Origin: Robinsoniella peoriensis
GTDB lineage: Bacteria; Bacillota; Clostridia; Lachnospirales; Lachnospiraceae
Direction: 5' to 3'
Length of the DNA stretch: 64,000 nucleotides
Assembly: GCF_000797495.1 (NCBI RefSeq)
Contig: NZ_JTGN01000011.1
Coordinates: 62,001 to 126,000, forward strand
Shown here: in pieces, positions 43,417-53,339 of the stretch
How the letters are laid out: the number at the start of each line of letters is the position of its first letter
How positions within the stretch are numbered: position 1 is the first letter of the stretch
Program-made: the position numbers and the translations under genes
Notes under the pieces: model-generated
The model's input: the letters and a program-made list of their open reading frames with translations, nothing else
Told to the model about the DNA's origin: nothing
Database searches by the model: none

Positions 43417-44877
43417 CTATTTTTCAACAGTATTGTCATCCCCAACAGCACGCTTTACTTCTGTTCCATACTGTGCAATTGCATCTTCCGGGCTCGTGCC
43501 GGATACTACTGCTTCTACCATGGACTGGATACTTGTGGAAACGGTGGAGTACTGATCGTTCTGAGGTCTGAATTCAGCTGTAGCAAGGAAATCTGTTGAG
43601 ATCTGTTTAAATGGTTTTGCAGAATAATCAGCATCTTTTGCTACATCAGTTCTGGTTGCAATGTTACCCTGTGCGATAACTGCTTTTGTATAAATAGACG
43701 GATCCATTAAATGTTTGATAAATTCAAAGGTAATATCTTTTGCATCTGAATTTTCAGGAATGGATAATGCCCAGCCGCCTGCTAAGGTAATTGTTCCCGG
43801 TTCCTGACCTGTGCTGGTTGGCATTGGAGCAAATCCCATTACGTCTTTTGCTTCCGGCCATGGTGAAGCGCCTGTATCTTCCCAGTTTCCTGTGATCCAG
43901 CTTCCATCCAAGGAGATTGCCAGTTTACCCTGCGGCAGGTATTCTCTTGCGGAGGTATTGGAAGCCTGCCCATTTAATACTTTCGATAAGGATGGGCCGT
44001 ATCCGTTTGAGTAAATGTCATTTAAGAAGTTAAGGGAGTCTAACATACCCTGGCTCTTTACGATCCATTTTCCGCTGTCATCGATTAATCTTTCGCCTGT
44101 TCCATAAAGGAGCATTTCATATGTCTGCATGGAAGTTGCTTCACCGGTAGCTACACCTGAGTTACACCAGAAAGGAACAACATCCGGCACTTTCTCTTTG
44201 ATTGTCTTGCATGCATCTAAAACCTCCTGCCAGGACTTCGGTGCCCAATCTTCCGGCAGTCCTGCCTGTTTGAAGATATCTTTATTATACCAAAGTCCTC
44301 TTGTATCTGTACAATATGGAATACCATATGGTTTGCCATCCTTAGAAACACCATTCTTCATGGATTCATAGTATGTACCATCGTTCCATTCCGTATAATC
44401 TTTTACATAATCTGATAAATCAGTAAGATAACCTGCACTTACGTCATTTGGAAGCTGGAAAGTATCTTCACAAACTAAATCCGGACAAGTACTTGGATCC
44501 TGAAGCTGTAATGCTATTTTAGCGAAATAATCGCCTTCGCTTGCGACAATCGGAGAAATATTTAGTTTCACGGAATCTTTTTTATCCCAGCTGTCATATC
44601 CATCCTGAATCCACTGCCAAAGAGCACTTTTCTCACCTTGTCCGTCATCCCGGAAAGTAAAGGTAATTGTCTTGGCATCTCCGCTTGCAGCTGTGTCACC
44701 GGCTGCCTTAGTCTCATCGCCTGCAGCTGTTTCAGAACCTGCTGCTGTCTCAGCTTTCGTCTCCTTGGAAGTACCTGCTGTCGTGGAATCCGTTCCACCA
44801 CCTGAACCACCGCAGGCTGTCAATCCTAATACCATTGCGGATGCCATCATAACGCTCACCAATTTTTTTCTTTTCAT
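43417..44877 (-). CDS. Sugar ABC transporter substrate-binding lipoprotein
   Basis: 486 residues. Signal peptide with lipobox LTAC (mature Cys), a Thr/Ala/Glu-rich linker (about 25-70), then a family 1 binding fold (TITFRDDGQGEKSAL; later NKDIFKQAGLPEDWAPKSWQEVLDAC). The first gene of the operon with the mannosidase; it should bind mannosides outside the cell. AAAGGAG precedes the ATG. The upstream promoter region has no strong -35 and carries repeats (see 44957-44996). Confidence 0.93.
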   Translation of the reverse strand: MKRKKLVSVMMASAMVLGLTACGGSGGGTDSTTAGTSKETKAETAAGSETAAGDETKAAGDTAASGDAKTITFTFRDDGQGEKSALWQWIQDGYDSWDKKDSVKLNISPIVASEGDYFAKIALQLQDPSTCPDLVCEDTFQLPNDVSAGYLTDLSDYVKDYTEWNDGTYYESMKNGVSKDGKPYGIPYCTDTRGLWYNKDIFKQAGLPEDWAPKSWQEVLDACKTIKEKVPDVVPFWCNSGVATGEATSMQTYEMLLYGTGERLIDDSGKWIVKSQGMLDSLNFLNDIYSNGYGPSLSKVLNGQASNTSAREYLPQGKLAISLDGSWITGNWEDTGASPWPEAKDVMGFAPMPTSTGQEPGTITLAGGWALSIPENSDAKDITFEFIKHLMDPSIYTKAVIAQGNIATRTDVAKDADYSAKPFKQISTDFLATAEFRPQNDQYSTVSTSIQSMVEAVVSGTSPEDAIAQYGTEVKRAVGDDNTVEK

Positions 44878-44956
44878 ACTTCATCGCTCCTTTTTTTTAC
44901 TTTTTCATGTCCCATTGCTTTTCTTAAGCTGTCTATATATTATCATCCCAATTTCG

Positions 44957-44996
44957 TTTTGAAAATTCCACATTTTTGAAAAAGGGGTACATTTTT
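44957..44996. promoter_or_regulatory. Direct repeats upstream of the mannoside operon
   Basis: On the + strand TTTTGAAAA occurs at 44957 and 44974, and ACATTTTT at 44970 and 44989. Tandem elements about two turns apart suit an AraC-type response regulator; the assignment is inferred. Confidence 0.4.
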
Positions 44997-45031
44997 AATC
45001 TTCGTCTATACTTTTTTGCTCATTTTTTGTC

Positions 45032-45081
45032 AAAAAAATGTTGTGAAGGCATTTTTCTTTATACACTTTCACAACATTTTT
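45032..45081 (-). terminator. Intrinsic terminator of the two-component operon
   Basis: Perfect 14-bp stem AAAAATGTTGTGAA / TTCACAACATTTTT followed on the minus strand by a T tract, 25 bases after the binding-protein stop. Confidence 0.88.
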
Positions 45082-45105
45082 GCATATTATCATTTGTAAA
45101 TTATC

Positions 45106-46356
45106 CTATTTATCAATAATAGCTACACGAACTTTATCCTGCATGGCGTCACCAATTTCCTGTACACTTACATTCCGTTCATGCAATATTTCATAAATCC
45201 CATTTGCCACGGCTGCGGATATGTCAAACCAGGAATCATATGCGCCTTTTGTGACTCCATTTTTCATATAATCCGATACAAGTTCTTTGCCAGGACCTAT
45301 TTTTTTCTGTTCATATACCCCTTCAACCAGAACCGGAACGGAATCCATTTCTTTCGTAAGAAAATTGGCAACATCCAGCTCCCTGATATAGTCCAGAAAT
45401 TTTTTTGCTTCTTCTACATCGGCAGATTTTGTAATTCCGATATTCTTCCCATGAAGTAAATACGCTTCCTTTTTCCCCGAGGGCATCCCGGCAACCCCCA
45501 CTTCGAATCCCAGGCGGCTTGTTCTCAGTACGGAAGCCATGCTGGCATTTCCTGCCATCATTGCGATATGCCCTTTTGCAAATTCGTGTGCCAGATCTGA
45601 CTGACTCCAGTTTATGGTATCCGGTGAAATCTGTTTTCTGTTTTTTAGCTGCAGCAGAAACTGAAACACCTGATTCCCTGCACTTCCATTAACTTCCCGA
45701 AGGGAGCCGCCACAGGAGTATAACACCTGCATGAAAAATGATGTCACTTCCTCCGGCTGCTTTGCCGCAAATCCAAATCCATAGTTTCCAAGCCCTTTGA
45801 TATGATCACATACGTTTAATAACTCATCCCAGGTTTTTGGCACTGCCTGACTCTCTTTTTTCATCAGGTCTTTATTGTAAAACAATACATAGGGATCATT
45901 CGTAAATGGTACCCCAAAGTATTTCCCGTCGCTGATGGCATTGGTCCAGAGATTCTGCTGGTATCTTAATTTTACATTACCTTCCACATAAGAAGTCAGA
46001 TCCTCTAATATGCCCATATCAATTAAAGAAGGCATCATTGTATTTTCACAGATGATCAGGTCTGTATTGGTTCCCTCATCCGTTCTCATACAAATTTCTT
46101 TCTGATAATTTTCCTGGGAAATGAACTGGATTTCCACTTGCTTATTCCCTCTGATCCGGGAATAGTTCTGTGCTGTTTCTTCCAGCGCCTGTTTATGAAC
46201 ACTGCCTTCGTCAGGTGCCAGAATCCGGATAATCTGCTCTGTGCCCTCTTCCCCTTTTACCCCTTTATTATTTTTGGAAGAAAACCCAATATAAGTAATA
46301 ACCAGCATAACGAGGACACATGCCGCCGCACCGCCCAATAGCCATCTTAGCTTCAT
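45106..46356 (-). CDS. Membrane-tethered solute-binding protein in a two-component operon
   Basis: 416 residues. An N-terminal hydrophobic segment (about 5-25, GAAACVLVMLVITYIGF) has no lipobox: the only Cys is preceded by A-A-A and followed by hydrophobic residues. So it is probably a membrane anchor. A family 1 solute-binding fold follows (IIRILAPDEGSVHKQALEETA; NKDLMKKESQAVPKTWDELLNVCD). Its ATG overlaps the response-regulator stop by 4 bases, so translation is coupled. No permease accompanies it; it likely presents sugar to the histidine kinase rather than importing it. Confidence 0.85.
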   Translation of the reverse strand: MKLRWLLGGAAACVLVMLVITYIGFSSKNNKGVKGEEGTEQIIRILAPDEGSVHKQALEETAQNYSRIRGNKQVEIQFISQENYQKEICMRTDEGTNTDLIICENTMMPSLIDMGILEDLTSYVEGNVKLRYQQNLWTNAISDGKYFGVPFTNDPYVLFYNKDLMKKESQAVPKTWDELLNVCDHIKGLGNYGFGFAAKQPEEVTSFFMQVLYSCGGSLREVNGSAGNQVFQFLLQLKNRKQISPDTINWSQSDLAHEFAKGHIAMMAGNASMASVLRTSRLGFEVGVAGMPSGKKEAYLLHGKNIGITKSADVEEAKKFLDYIRELDVANFLTKEMDSVPVLVEGVYEQKKIGPGKELVSDYMKNGVTKGAYDSWFDISAAVANGIYEILHERNVSVQEIGDAMQDKVRVAIIDK

Positions 46357-47876
46357 TGGCTGTTCATCTCCTTTTTATAATCGGAAGGCGTAACACCACA
46401 AATTTTCTTAAATACTTTCACAAAATATTTCTGATCATGAAAGCCCACCGCTTCTGACACCTCTCCTATCTTACATTTTCCAAGGCTTAACAGCCTTTTC
46501 GCCATACTGATACGGAAGTTCTGTAAGAATGCCACAAAATTCACATTCATTTCCCGGTAGAATATCTTACTTAAATACTCCGGGGTTACACCGCACATCG
46601 CCGCCGTTTCCGATAAGGTGATATCCCTGGCATAATTTTCACGGATAAATGTTATCACATTCAGAATCATTCCGTTTTCCGTAAGCCCGGACAAGTCATC
46701 TTCATTTAAAGACAGTGTCTTCATGACTTTATCAAACTGATGTTCCAGCTCTTCCCTGGAATTACTTTTAGCCATATTTCCTACAATATACTGAATCCCA
46801 TTGTCTTTTTCCAGATTCTCCTTCAGCTCATTCACAACCCGAAGCAGACCTGCGGTAAACCGAACCGTAAACTCCCTGATACATTCCGGGTGCCCCTTGC
46901 TTTGGATCACGCCTTTCTTAAACTGTTCGCCCAGTTCCTGTATGCGCTCTGCTTTACCACTGCGCACCTCCCTGCACACGGCACGTTCCAGAGAATCCGG
47001 ATATTCTATATTTTCATATTGAAATCCTGCCAGCAGTTCTTCATCCAAAATTGTACCGGAAGGAAAGGAAAACGCATGGCGCATCAATTCCTTTAAATCC
47101 TGAACCTTCTCATCCAGCCCGGTCACACCATATATGGTGGTATAACTGCAAAAACATTCCGATATTTTCCCTATTTTCTCCAGTACCCGCATTTGAAAAA
47201 TCCGTTTTAAACTGCGGTTTCGCTCGGTATCCAGTACTATGACAAGAAATCCTACATCCTGGGACAAAAATATCACATAGTAATTTTCCATACACATGGC
47301 ATCCAGCACAGAATTAGTCTCTTCCATCATTTCTGTAGTACTTTCTCTTGCCACACTGCTTCCTTTCACCAGAAAAAGAGAAATCTGCACTTTTTTATTT
47401 ACCTGTAAAGACTCTTCTATTACCGGCAGAATTTTGTGTTTTTCATCCTCTGTGCCAGTCAGATAACTCCATAAAAGCTGGCTGGTTGAAACCCGTTCTA
47501 TCTTCGTTTTTTCTATTTTATTTTCTACTCTTTTCAGTATTTTTAAGAATTCTTCAATATCAAGCGGTTTTAAAATATATTCTGTCACATTTAATTTCAG
47601 GGCTTTCCGTGCATACTCAAACTCTGAATAGCCGGTCAGAAGTAATGACTGAAACTCCTCTCCTTCATCATGAAGTGTCTGAAGCATCGTAAGCCCGTCC
47701 ATAACCGGCATCCGGATATCCGTTACGACCAGATCCGGTTTCAGAGATCTGATATTTTCCAAACCCTCCTTCCCATTTACCGCCGTATAGATTATTTCAT
47801 GCTCCGTATACCGATTGATAATCCCGATTAAACCTTCTCTTGTATTAGGTTCATCTTCCACAACTATAATACGCAT
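46353..47876 (-). CDS. Response regulator, AraC-type output (YesN-like)
   Basis: 507 residues from an ATG eight bases after GGGAGG; a start seven codons earlier overlaps the kinase end. Receiver 1-120: acidic DEP near the start, phospho-Asp in VVTDIRMPVMDG, LLTGYSEFEYA, ILKPLD. Then a long linker (about 120-400) and two AraC helix-turn-helix motifs (TLSETAAMCGVTPEYLSKIFYRE; GEVSEAVGFHDQKYFVKVFKK). Partner of the kinase 13 bases upstream. It probably activates the adjacent mannoside operon. Confidence 0.92.
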   Translation of the reverse strand: MRIIVVEDEPNTREGLIGIINRYTEHEIIYTAVNGKEGLENIRSLKPDLVVTDIRMPVMDGLTMLQTLHDEGEEFQSLLLTGYSEFEYARKALKLNVTEYILKPLDIEEFLKILKRVENKIEKTKIERVSTSQLLWSYLTGTEDEKHKILPVIEESLQVNKKVQISLFLVKGSSVARESTTEMMEETNSVLDAMCMENYYVIFLSQDVGFLVIVLDTERNRSLKRIFQMRVLEKIGKISECFCSYTTIYGVTGLDEKVQDLKELMRHAFSFPSGTILDEELLAGFQYENIEYPDSLERAVCREVRSGKAERIQELGEQFKKGVIQSKGHPECIREFTVRFTAGLLRVVNELKENLEKDNGIQYIVGNMAKSNSREELEHQFDKVMKTLSLNEDDLSGLTENGMILNVITFIRENYARDITLSETAAMCGVTPEYLSKIFYREMNVNFVAFLQNFRISMAKRLLSLGKCKIGEVSEAVGFHDQKYFVKVFKKICGVTPSDYKKEMNSQ

Positions 47877-47889
47877 ACTCTCATCCTCC

Positions 47890-49704
47890 CTACTCATATG
47901 GAATTGTAATCGTTACCGATGTGCCGTTTTCACTGGAAACAACATGAAAATGTCCCGATTCTCCATAATAGAGTTTCACTCTGGTAATTACATTACGGAC
48001 TCCTATGCTGGATTCAATCCTCTCTTTGCGATAATCAAAGTGATTAAAGAATTCTGCAAGTTCCGGTTCCATGCCTTTTCCATTGTCTTCTACTACAATT
48101 TCTATATTCGTATCATCAATCCTGTGAATCCTAAGATTGATCTCATCAAATCCCGTGTTGCCCGGGAATCCATGAACTATCGTATTTTCAATCAGCGGCT
48201 GTATTAAAAGCTTATGTATTTTACAATTCAGAACTTCTTCTTCCACATGAAGAATGCACTGAAAAGAATAATCAAAACGCTGCTGCTGTAAATAAACATA
48301 TTTCTTCAGATATTCCAGCTCATTGCTCAGTTCCACGATCTCATTGCTCTTATGGACGCTGTAACGCAGTATCACTGCAAGACTTGTAAGCATACGGCTG
48401 ATGGTAAACTCTTCGTGGGCAATCGCCATCCAATTGATGGTATCCAGCGTGTTATATAAGAAATGCGGATTGATCTGTGCCTCCAGTGATTTTATCTCCG
48501 CATTCTTTTCCCGGACAATCGCTTCCTTCTCCATCGCATTGGATTTCTTGATTTTCTGGATCATGTGATTAAAATGATCGGAGATCTGGGCAAATTCATC
48601 ATTTCCCTCCATCTCTATCCGGACATCATAATCCCCTTTATATGCCTTATTCATCCCATGGAGTATTTTTTTTACTGATTTATCCGTCATATCCGAAAAG
48701 GAAATGGCTATCAGCATACACAGGATTCCTACCAAAAGTCCGATTAAAATAATCAAAACGGATATATACCACACATTGGATAAGGTGTAATTCAAATCCT
48801 GCACATTGACAATATAGAATTCACCGTCCCGGATACTTTTAAAATTGACTTCCAGTTTCTTTTTGGATTCATATTTAATTTTCTGAATATACTCTTTTGA
48901 CGCCTGACCGATATTGTCCTCATCCTTTTCATCCTCAAAAATATTAGCTCCCACATAAGCCTTTTCCGGATAAGAAATAATATCGCCGTTTTTATTCACT
49001 ACAAAAGTAACATTTGACTCCGTATGATTTCCCTGGGCATACACCTCTCCGAAAGCTGCCTCATCTACGCAGATAATGATACTTCCAATCGGTCCCTCTC
49101 CATAACTGTTAAAATCCGTAAGCTGATGGGCAATATACAGATAGTTCTTTTCCCCATATTCCGAATCCATTTTATGATAGCTTTTCGAATAAATCGTGTG
49201 CTTTTCCTCCATGGATTCCTGAAACAGCGGACTATACCTCATTTTATCTCCTTCGAAACAGAAGTTCTCATTTCCGGAAGCCGTTACGCTGTCATAAAAC
49301 ACGGTATCCCCATATAATCCAACAATAGCAATTCCCAAAATATCCGGATTTACATATGAAATATTCTGCAGACGGTTTACCAGCTCATGCTTTGCAGCAT
49401 AAAATTCTCCGGAATCCCATGTATTAATGGGTTTAAGATAGGTAACATAATCACTGTCCGTATAAATATTCATAATTAACTTATCATAAGTTTCCAGAAA
49501 ATTTTCCACACTGTTTGCCGACTGTTCCAGATTTGCCAGTATAAGTTCACCCGTCTGCGCCTTAATGGTAGACGTACTGATTTTGTAAGAAATGAACTGT
49601 ATACATAAAATTGGAATAATGGAAACTACCAAAAGAACAATGAGAATTTTCTTGGCAATCCCCTGTGATCCAAACCATTTTACCGCTTTGTGTAAGATCT
49701 TCAC
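47890..49704 (-). CDS. Sensor histidine kinase (YesM/LytS-like)
   Basis: 604 residues from a GTG with GGAGG close upstream (4 bases). Two membrane helices (about 18-40 and 285-315) flank an extracellular dCache-type sensor; then HAMP (about 315-370), the phospho-His box EAQINPHFLYNTL and the HATPase with DNGKGM and SIGVRN. It controls the AraC-type regulator next to it. The third gene of the operon, a tethered binding protein, is likely its ligand donor. Confidence 0.92.
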   Translation of the reverse strand: MKILHKAVKWFGSQGIAKKILIVLLVVSIIPILCIQFISYKISTSTIKAQTGELILANLEQSANSVENFLETYDKLIMNIYTDSDYVTYLKPINTWDSGEFYAAKHELVNRLQNISYVNPDILGIAIVGLYGDTVFYDSVTASGNENFCFEGDKMRYSPLFQESMEEKHTIYSKSYHKMDSEYGEKNYLYIAHQLTDFNSYGEGPIGSIIICVDEAAFGEVYAQGNHTESNVTFVVNKNGDIISYPEKAYVGANIFEDEKDEDNIGQASKEYIQKIKYESKKKLEVNFKSIRDGEFYIVNVQDLNYTLSNVWYISVLIILIGLLVGILCMLIAISFSDMTDKSVKKILHGMNKAYKGDYDVRIEMEGNDEFAQISDHFNHMIQKIKKSNAMEKEAIVREKNAEIKSLEAQINPHFLYNTLDTINWMAIAHEEFTISRMLTSLAVILRYSVHKSNEIVELSNELEYLKKYVYLQQQRFDYSFQCILHVEEEVLNCKIHKLLIQPLIENTIVHGFPGNTGFDEINLRIHRIDDTNIEIVVEDNGKGMEPELAEFFNHFDYRKERIESSIGVRNVITRVKLYYGESGHFHVVSSENGTSVTITIPYE

Positions 49705-49903
49705 TTAACCTCCCCATTTCCTGTTATGAATGTTCATGGTCTTATGGGGAATATTTTACCATAAGTCTGTACCATTTGTACATAAAATATAGTGATACAT
49801 TGGGATCGTGTAAAAAGGTCTGCATACTTTCCCAAAATCCAAGTAATACTATAAGGTAAATGACTGCAATAAATCAATAAAACCAAACGAGGTGTATTCA
49901 TAA

Positions 49904-51796
49904 ATGGGATTCTTATATTTCCTTGCTGCCGTTGGCGGCTCTTTTCTAATTTCCTATCTAGTTAAACGAAACAGATGCAGCTCCAGAATATTGGTTTGGT
50001 GGAATTTTATGATTACTTTTATCTATATTATCTGGAGAGTGACCGTAATTCCAACTGCAAGTATTATGGAATTGTGTTTAGGAGCGCTGCTGCTTGGCGG
50101 GGAGCTTCTGGGAATTGCCCAGTTTCTCATATCCCAGCTGCTATTAAGCAGGAAATATAAACTTAAGAAAAAGTCACTTGACGACTTTGGCGGCCATATC
50201 CCCACAGTTGATATCTTTATCTGTACTTACAATGAAGGGGAAGATCTGGTGGAAACTACGGTTTTAGCAGCCCTTAATCTGGACTATCCAAGGGATAATC
50301 TTAATATCTACATCTGCGATGACGGACAGCGCAGGTATATGAAAAGACTGGCTGCCCGCTGCGGCGTCAACTATATGACCCGGGGATCCAATGAAGGCGC
50401 TAAAGCAGGAAATCTGAATAATGCTCTTCTGCACTCTTCCGGAGAATTATTTGCGGTCCTGGATGCGGATATGATTTGCTCTAAAAACTTTCTGAAACAT
50501 ACGGTAGGTTATTTTTCCGATGCCGAAACAGCTTTTGTACAGACACCACAAGTCTATTACAACAAAGACATGTATCAGCGTAATCTGGGAAGAGAAATTC
50601 CCAATGAACAGGATTTTTTTATGCGTGAAATCCAGGAGTCACGTGCTGCCGTAGGTGCAGTCCTCCACGTAGGCACAAATGCTGTTTTTCGAAGGGATAG
50701 TATTATGGACATTGGTATGTATCCTACTAATACGATCACTGAAGATATGGCTGTAGGCATGCTTTTACAGGCTGCCGGTTACCAGTCTGTCTTTATTAAT
50801 GAGGTGCTGGTACTGGGACTCACAGCCTCCACTTATACTGATCTTGTGATCCAGAGAGACCGGTGGTGCAGGGGAAATATCCAGACTTCCAGAGAATACC
50901 ACCCTCTGCGCATGAAGGGTCTGAGCAACTGGCAGAAGCTGGCTTATCTGGGTGGAGACATTTACTGGTATACCGGATTCTCCAAATTGATCTTTACCTT
51001 TTGCCCGATATGGTTTCTTCTGACGACCAAACTGGCAATGCAGGCGGACCTTGCAGGAATCCTGACTTTCTTCCTGCCGTTTTTTATTGGTCAGATGATG
51101 TCTTTCTACGCTATGATATCCAATACCAGAAGTCTGAAGTGGGCTCATTATTATGAAATAGCAATGGCACCCCACATGTGTCTCTCTGTTTTACGGGAAT
51201 TCTTCAGTGCAAGTTTAAACTTTGCCGTTACACCCAAAGAAATGAGAGATGACCGTTCCCATTTTCAGGCACAGGTAATCCTGCCTCATATGGTAATTGC
51301 GGCAATTACCCTGTTTTCCTGGATTACAGGAGGTCTATTCCTCCACCTGGGGTATATAACGCTTATTCCTTTCGTCGTTAATCTGGTATGGAGTATCTAT
51401 AACTTTATGGGCATTGTAATCTGTATCCGGGTTGCATATCACATCGGAAATACTCCCCGCAGTGATTACTCCACGGTAAAAAGCGGACATAAAATAACGG
51501 TTGAAACAGAAACAGAGAGCTATCCTGGAGAGGTAATGAGTTTTTTAGAATCAGGAATGTATATCCATGTACAGGCTCCTCTATATTTCACAAAAGTCAG
51601 AATACGGATGCAGTATCAGGACCTGGATGTCTATCTGGACGGTACGCTGAAAATGTCCGGCAGTCAGGGACTTTTTAAATATGACTGGCTGAATCTGAAT
51701 CAAAAAAGAGCGATTGTAGGTGTATATGTAGAGCATTTGCAGCCAAGTTTTAATGTTGAAAAAACCATGATATATCTGGATTCCGCTTCATGCTAA
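49904..51796 (+). CDS. Cellulose synthase-like family 2 glycosyltransferase
   Basis: 630 residues. N-terminal membrane helices (two to three, to about 85), then a GT2 catalytic domain: DIFICTYNEG, ICDDGQR, AVLDADM (DxD), TITEDMAVG (catalytic TED) and QRDRWCRGNIQ (the QxxRW signature). More membrane helices (to about 530) precede a C-terminal small beta domain resembling PilZ but lacking the RxxxR and D-x-S-x-x-G residues, so c-di-GMP control is doubtful. It would polymerise a beta-glucan or similar and pass it across the membrane. No BcsB, BcsC or endoglucanase is adjacent. Confidence 0.87.
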   Translation: MGFLYFLAAVGGSFLISYLVKRNRCSSRILVWWNFMITFIYIIWRVTVIPTASIMELCLGALLLGGELLGIAQFLISQLLLSRKYKLKKKSLDDFGGHIPTVDIFICTYNEGEDLVETTVLAALNLDYPRDNLNIYICDDGQRRYMKRLAARCGVNYMTRGSNEGAKAGNLNNALLHSSGELFAVLDADMICSKNFLKHTVGYFSDAETAFVQTPQVYYNKDMYQRNLGREIPNEQDFFMREIQESRAAVGAVLHVGTNAVFRRDSIMDIGMYPTNTITEDMAVGMLLQAAGYQSVFINEVLVLGLTASTYTDLVIQRDRWCRGNIQTSREYHPLRMKGLSNWQKLAYLGGDIYWYTGFSKLIFTFCPIWFLLTTKLAMQADLAGILTFFLPFFIGQMMSFYAMISNTRSLKWAHYYEIAMAPHMCLSVLREFFSASLNFAVTPKEMRDDRSHFQAQVILPHMVIAAITLFSWITGGLFLHLGYITLIPFVVNLVWSIYNFMGIVICIRVAYHIGNTPRSDYSTVKSGHKITVETETESYPGEVMSFLESGMYIHVQAPLYFTKVRIRMQYQDLDVYLDGTLKMSGSQGLFKYDWLNLNQKRAIVGVYVEHLQPSFNVEKTMIYLDSASC

Positions 51797-51817
51797 AATT
51801 TTTGAGTAACAGATTTA

Positions 51818-53209
51818 TTAAATTGTGGGGTTAGTTGCGCAGCTCTTTGACAGCTTTTTCAACTCATGAACTGCAAATACAGCAACGATCAATGCGGAAA
51901 TAATATCCGCCATCGGGCCTGCAATTAATATGCCATCCAATCCTAAAAACAGAGGCATAATCAGGATAAACGGGATCAGGAGAATTAACTGCCGCAGCAT
52001 GGACAATACAGACGCCTTCATGGGCTGCCCGGTGGATTGAAAATAACTGGTGGAAACGACCTGAAAACCGGCTGTAAAAATTCCAAGCATATAAATCCTG
52101 GTGCATTTTACTGCAAAATTCGTAAAGTTTGCATCTGACGTTCCAAATAACATTAAGATCTGATATGGAAACAGCTGACAGGCAATCCACCCTGCAATGG
52201 ATACGGCCGTTGCCGCTCCTATTGCACATATGTATGTCTTACGTATTCTCCTGGGGTTATTGGCACCCTTGTTAAATCCCAGGATCGGCTGGGAACCGAT
52301 ACCGATTCCGATGCAGATTGACACAAGGATCATTCCCACTTTAGAGACAATTCCCATTGCACTAAGTGCCGCATCTCCGCCTACACTGGTCTGATCACCA
52401 TAATAGACCAGGGAATTGTTTAGTACAACCTGCAGGATAGTCGCAGCAATCTGGGTAATACCACTGGAAATCCCCAGAACTAACACATTCCGGCAAATAT
52501 ATCCGCTTAATTTAAAATTACAGATACGAATACGCATATTGCTCTTTCTGATAAAATAAATAAACAGTACTACTGCTGATAAAATCTGAGATGTAATCGT
52601 TGCGATCGCTGCTCCGGTAACCCCCCAGTGGAAAACAAAAATATAAATAGGGTCTAATATGGTATTTAGTACGGCACCAATTACAATACTATACATGGAC
52701 AGTGAGGGATTTCCATCTGTTCTTGCCATATTGGAAAGTCCGATGCCAAGCATATTAAACGGTGCACCAATCAATATAATCGCCGTATACTCTCTTGCAT
52801 AAGCCATTGTGTTCTCGGTAGCGCCAAATACTTTCAGCAGGGGATCCAGAAAAATCAATCCCAGAACTGCAACTAAAACTCCGATTCCGGCAAGCAGAAT
52901 AAAGACATTTCCCAATGTCTGCTCTGCCTTGTCTTCCTTTTTTTCACCCAGCTTAATGGCTGCAAATGCACTTCCGCCGGCACCTAACAGCGTAGCCGCC
53001 GCTAAAATGATAGTTACAACGGGAAATGCAATGGTTGTTGCCGCATTACCCAGATAGCCTACACCCTGACCGATGAAGATTTGATCCACGATGTTATAAA
53101 GTGCATTTACCAGCATGGAAATAACTGCCGGAAGCGCAAATTTTCCTAATAACTTCCCAATTGGGAGATAACCCAGGGGATTTTCTTTCTTTTGTTGAAT
53201 CTGTTCCAT
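51818..53209 (-). CDS. MATE family efflux transporter
   Basis: 463 residues, twelve membrane helices in two halves; the first opens with ALPAVISMLVNALYNIVDQIFIGQGVG, the second has VLGISSGITQIAATILQ. Close to the NorM/DinF-like Clostridia group. Exports cationic drugs or metabolites using Na+ or H+; the substrate cannot be told. It is convergent with the glycosyltransferase, 21 bases apart. Confidence 0.9.
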   Translation of the reverse strand: MEQIQQKKENPLGYLPIGKLLGKFALPAVISMLVNALYNIVDQIFIGQGVGYLGNAATTIAFPVVTIILAAATLLGAGGSAFAAIKLGEKKEDKAEQTLGNVFILLAGIGVLVAVLGLIFLDPLLKVFGATENTMAYAREYTAIILIGAPFNMLGIGLSNMARTDGNPSLSMYSIVIGAVLNTILDPIYIFVFHWGVTGAAIATITSQILSAVVLFIYFIRKSNMRIRICNFKLSGYICRNVLVLGISSGITQIAATILQVVLNNSLVYYGDQTSVGGDAALSAMGIVSKVGMILVSICIGIGIGSQPILGFNKGANNPRRIRKTYICAIGAATAVSIAGWIACQLFPYQILMLFGTSDANFTNFAVKCTRIYMLGIFTAGFQVVSTSYFQSTGQPMKASVLSMLRQLILLIPFILIMPLFLGLDGILIAGPMADIISALIVAVFAVHELKKLSKSCATNPTI

Positions 53210-53339
53210 TTTTATACCTTTTATATATTACAGTTTCTTCTGCAATACCGCCTCTCCTCTTTAATTTTCCATATATATATGGGCATTTGATGCCAATCGT
53301 TCCAATAAAGCCCAGCTGCCGTGCAACCCGGTAAGAAAT

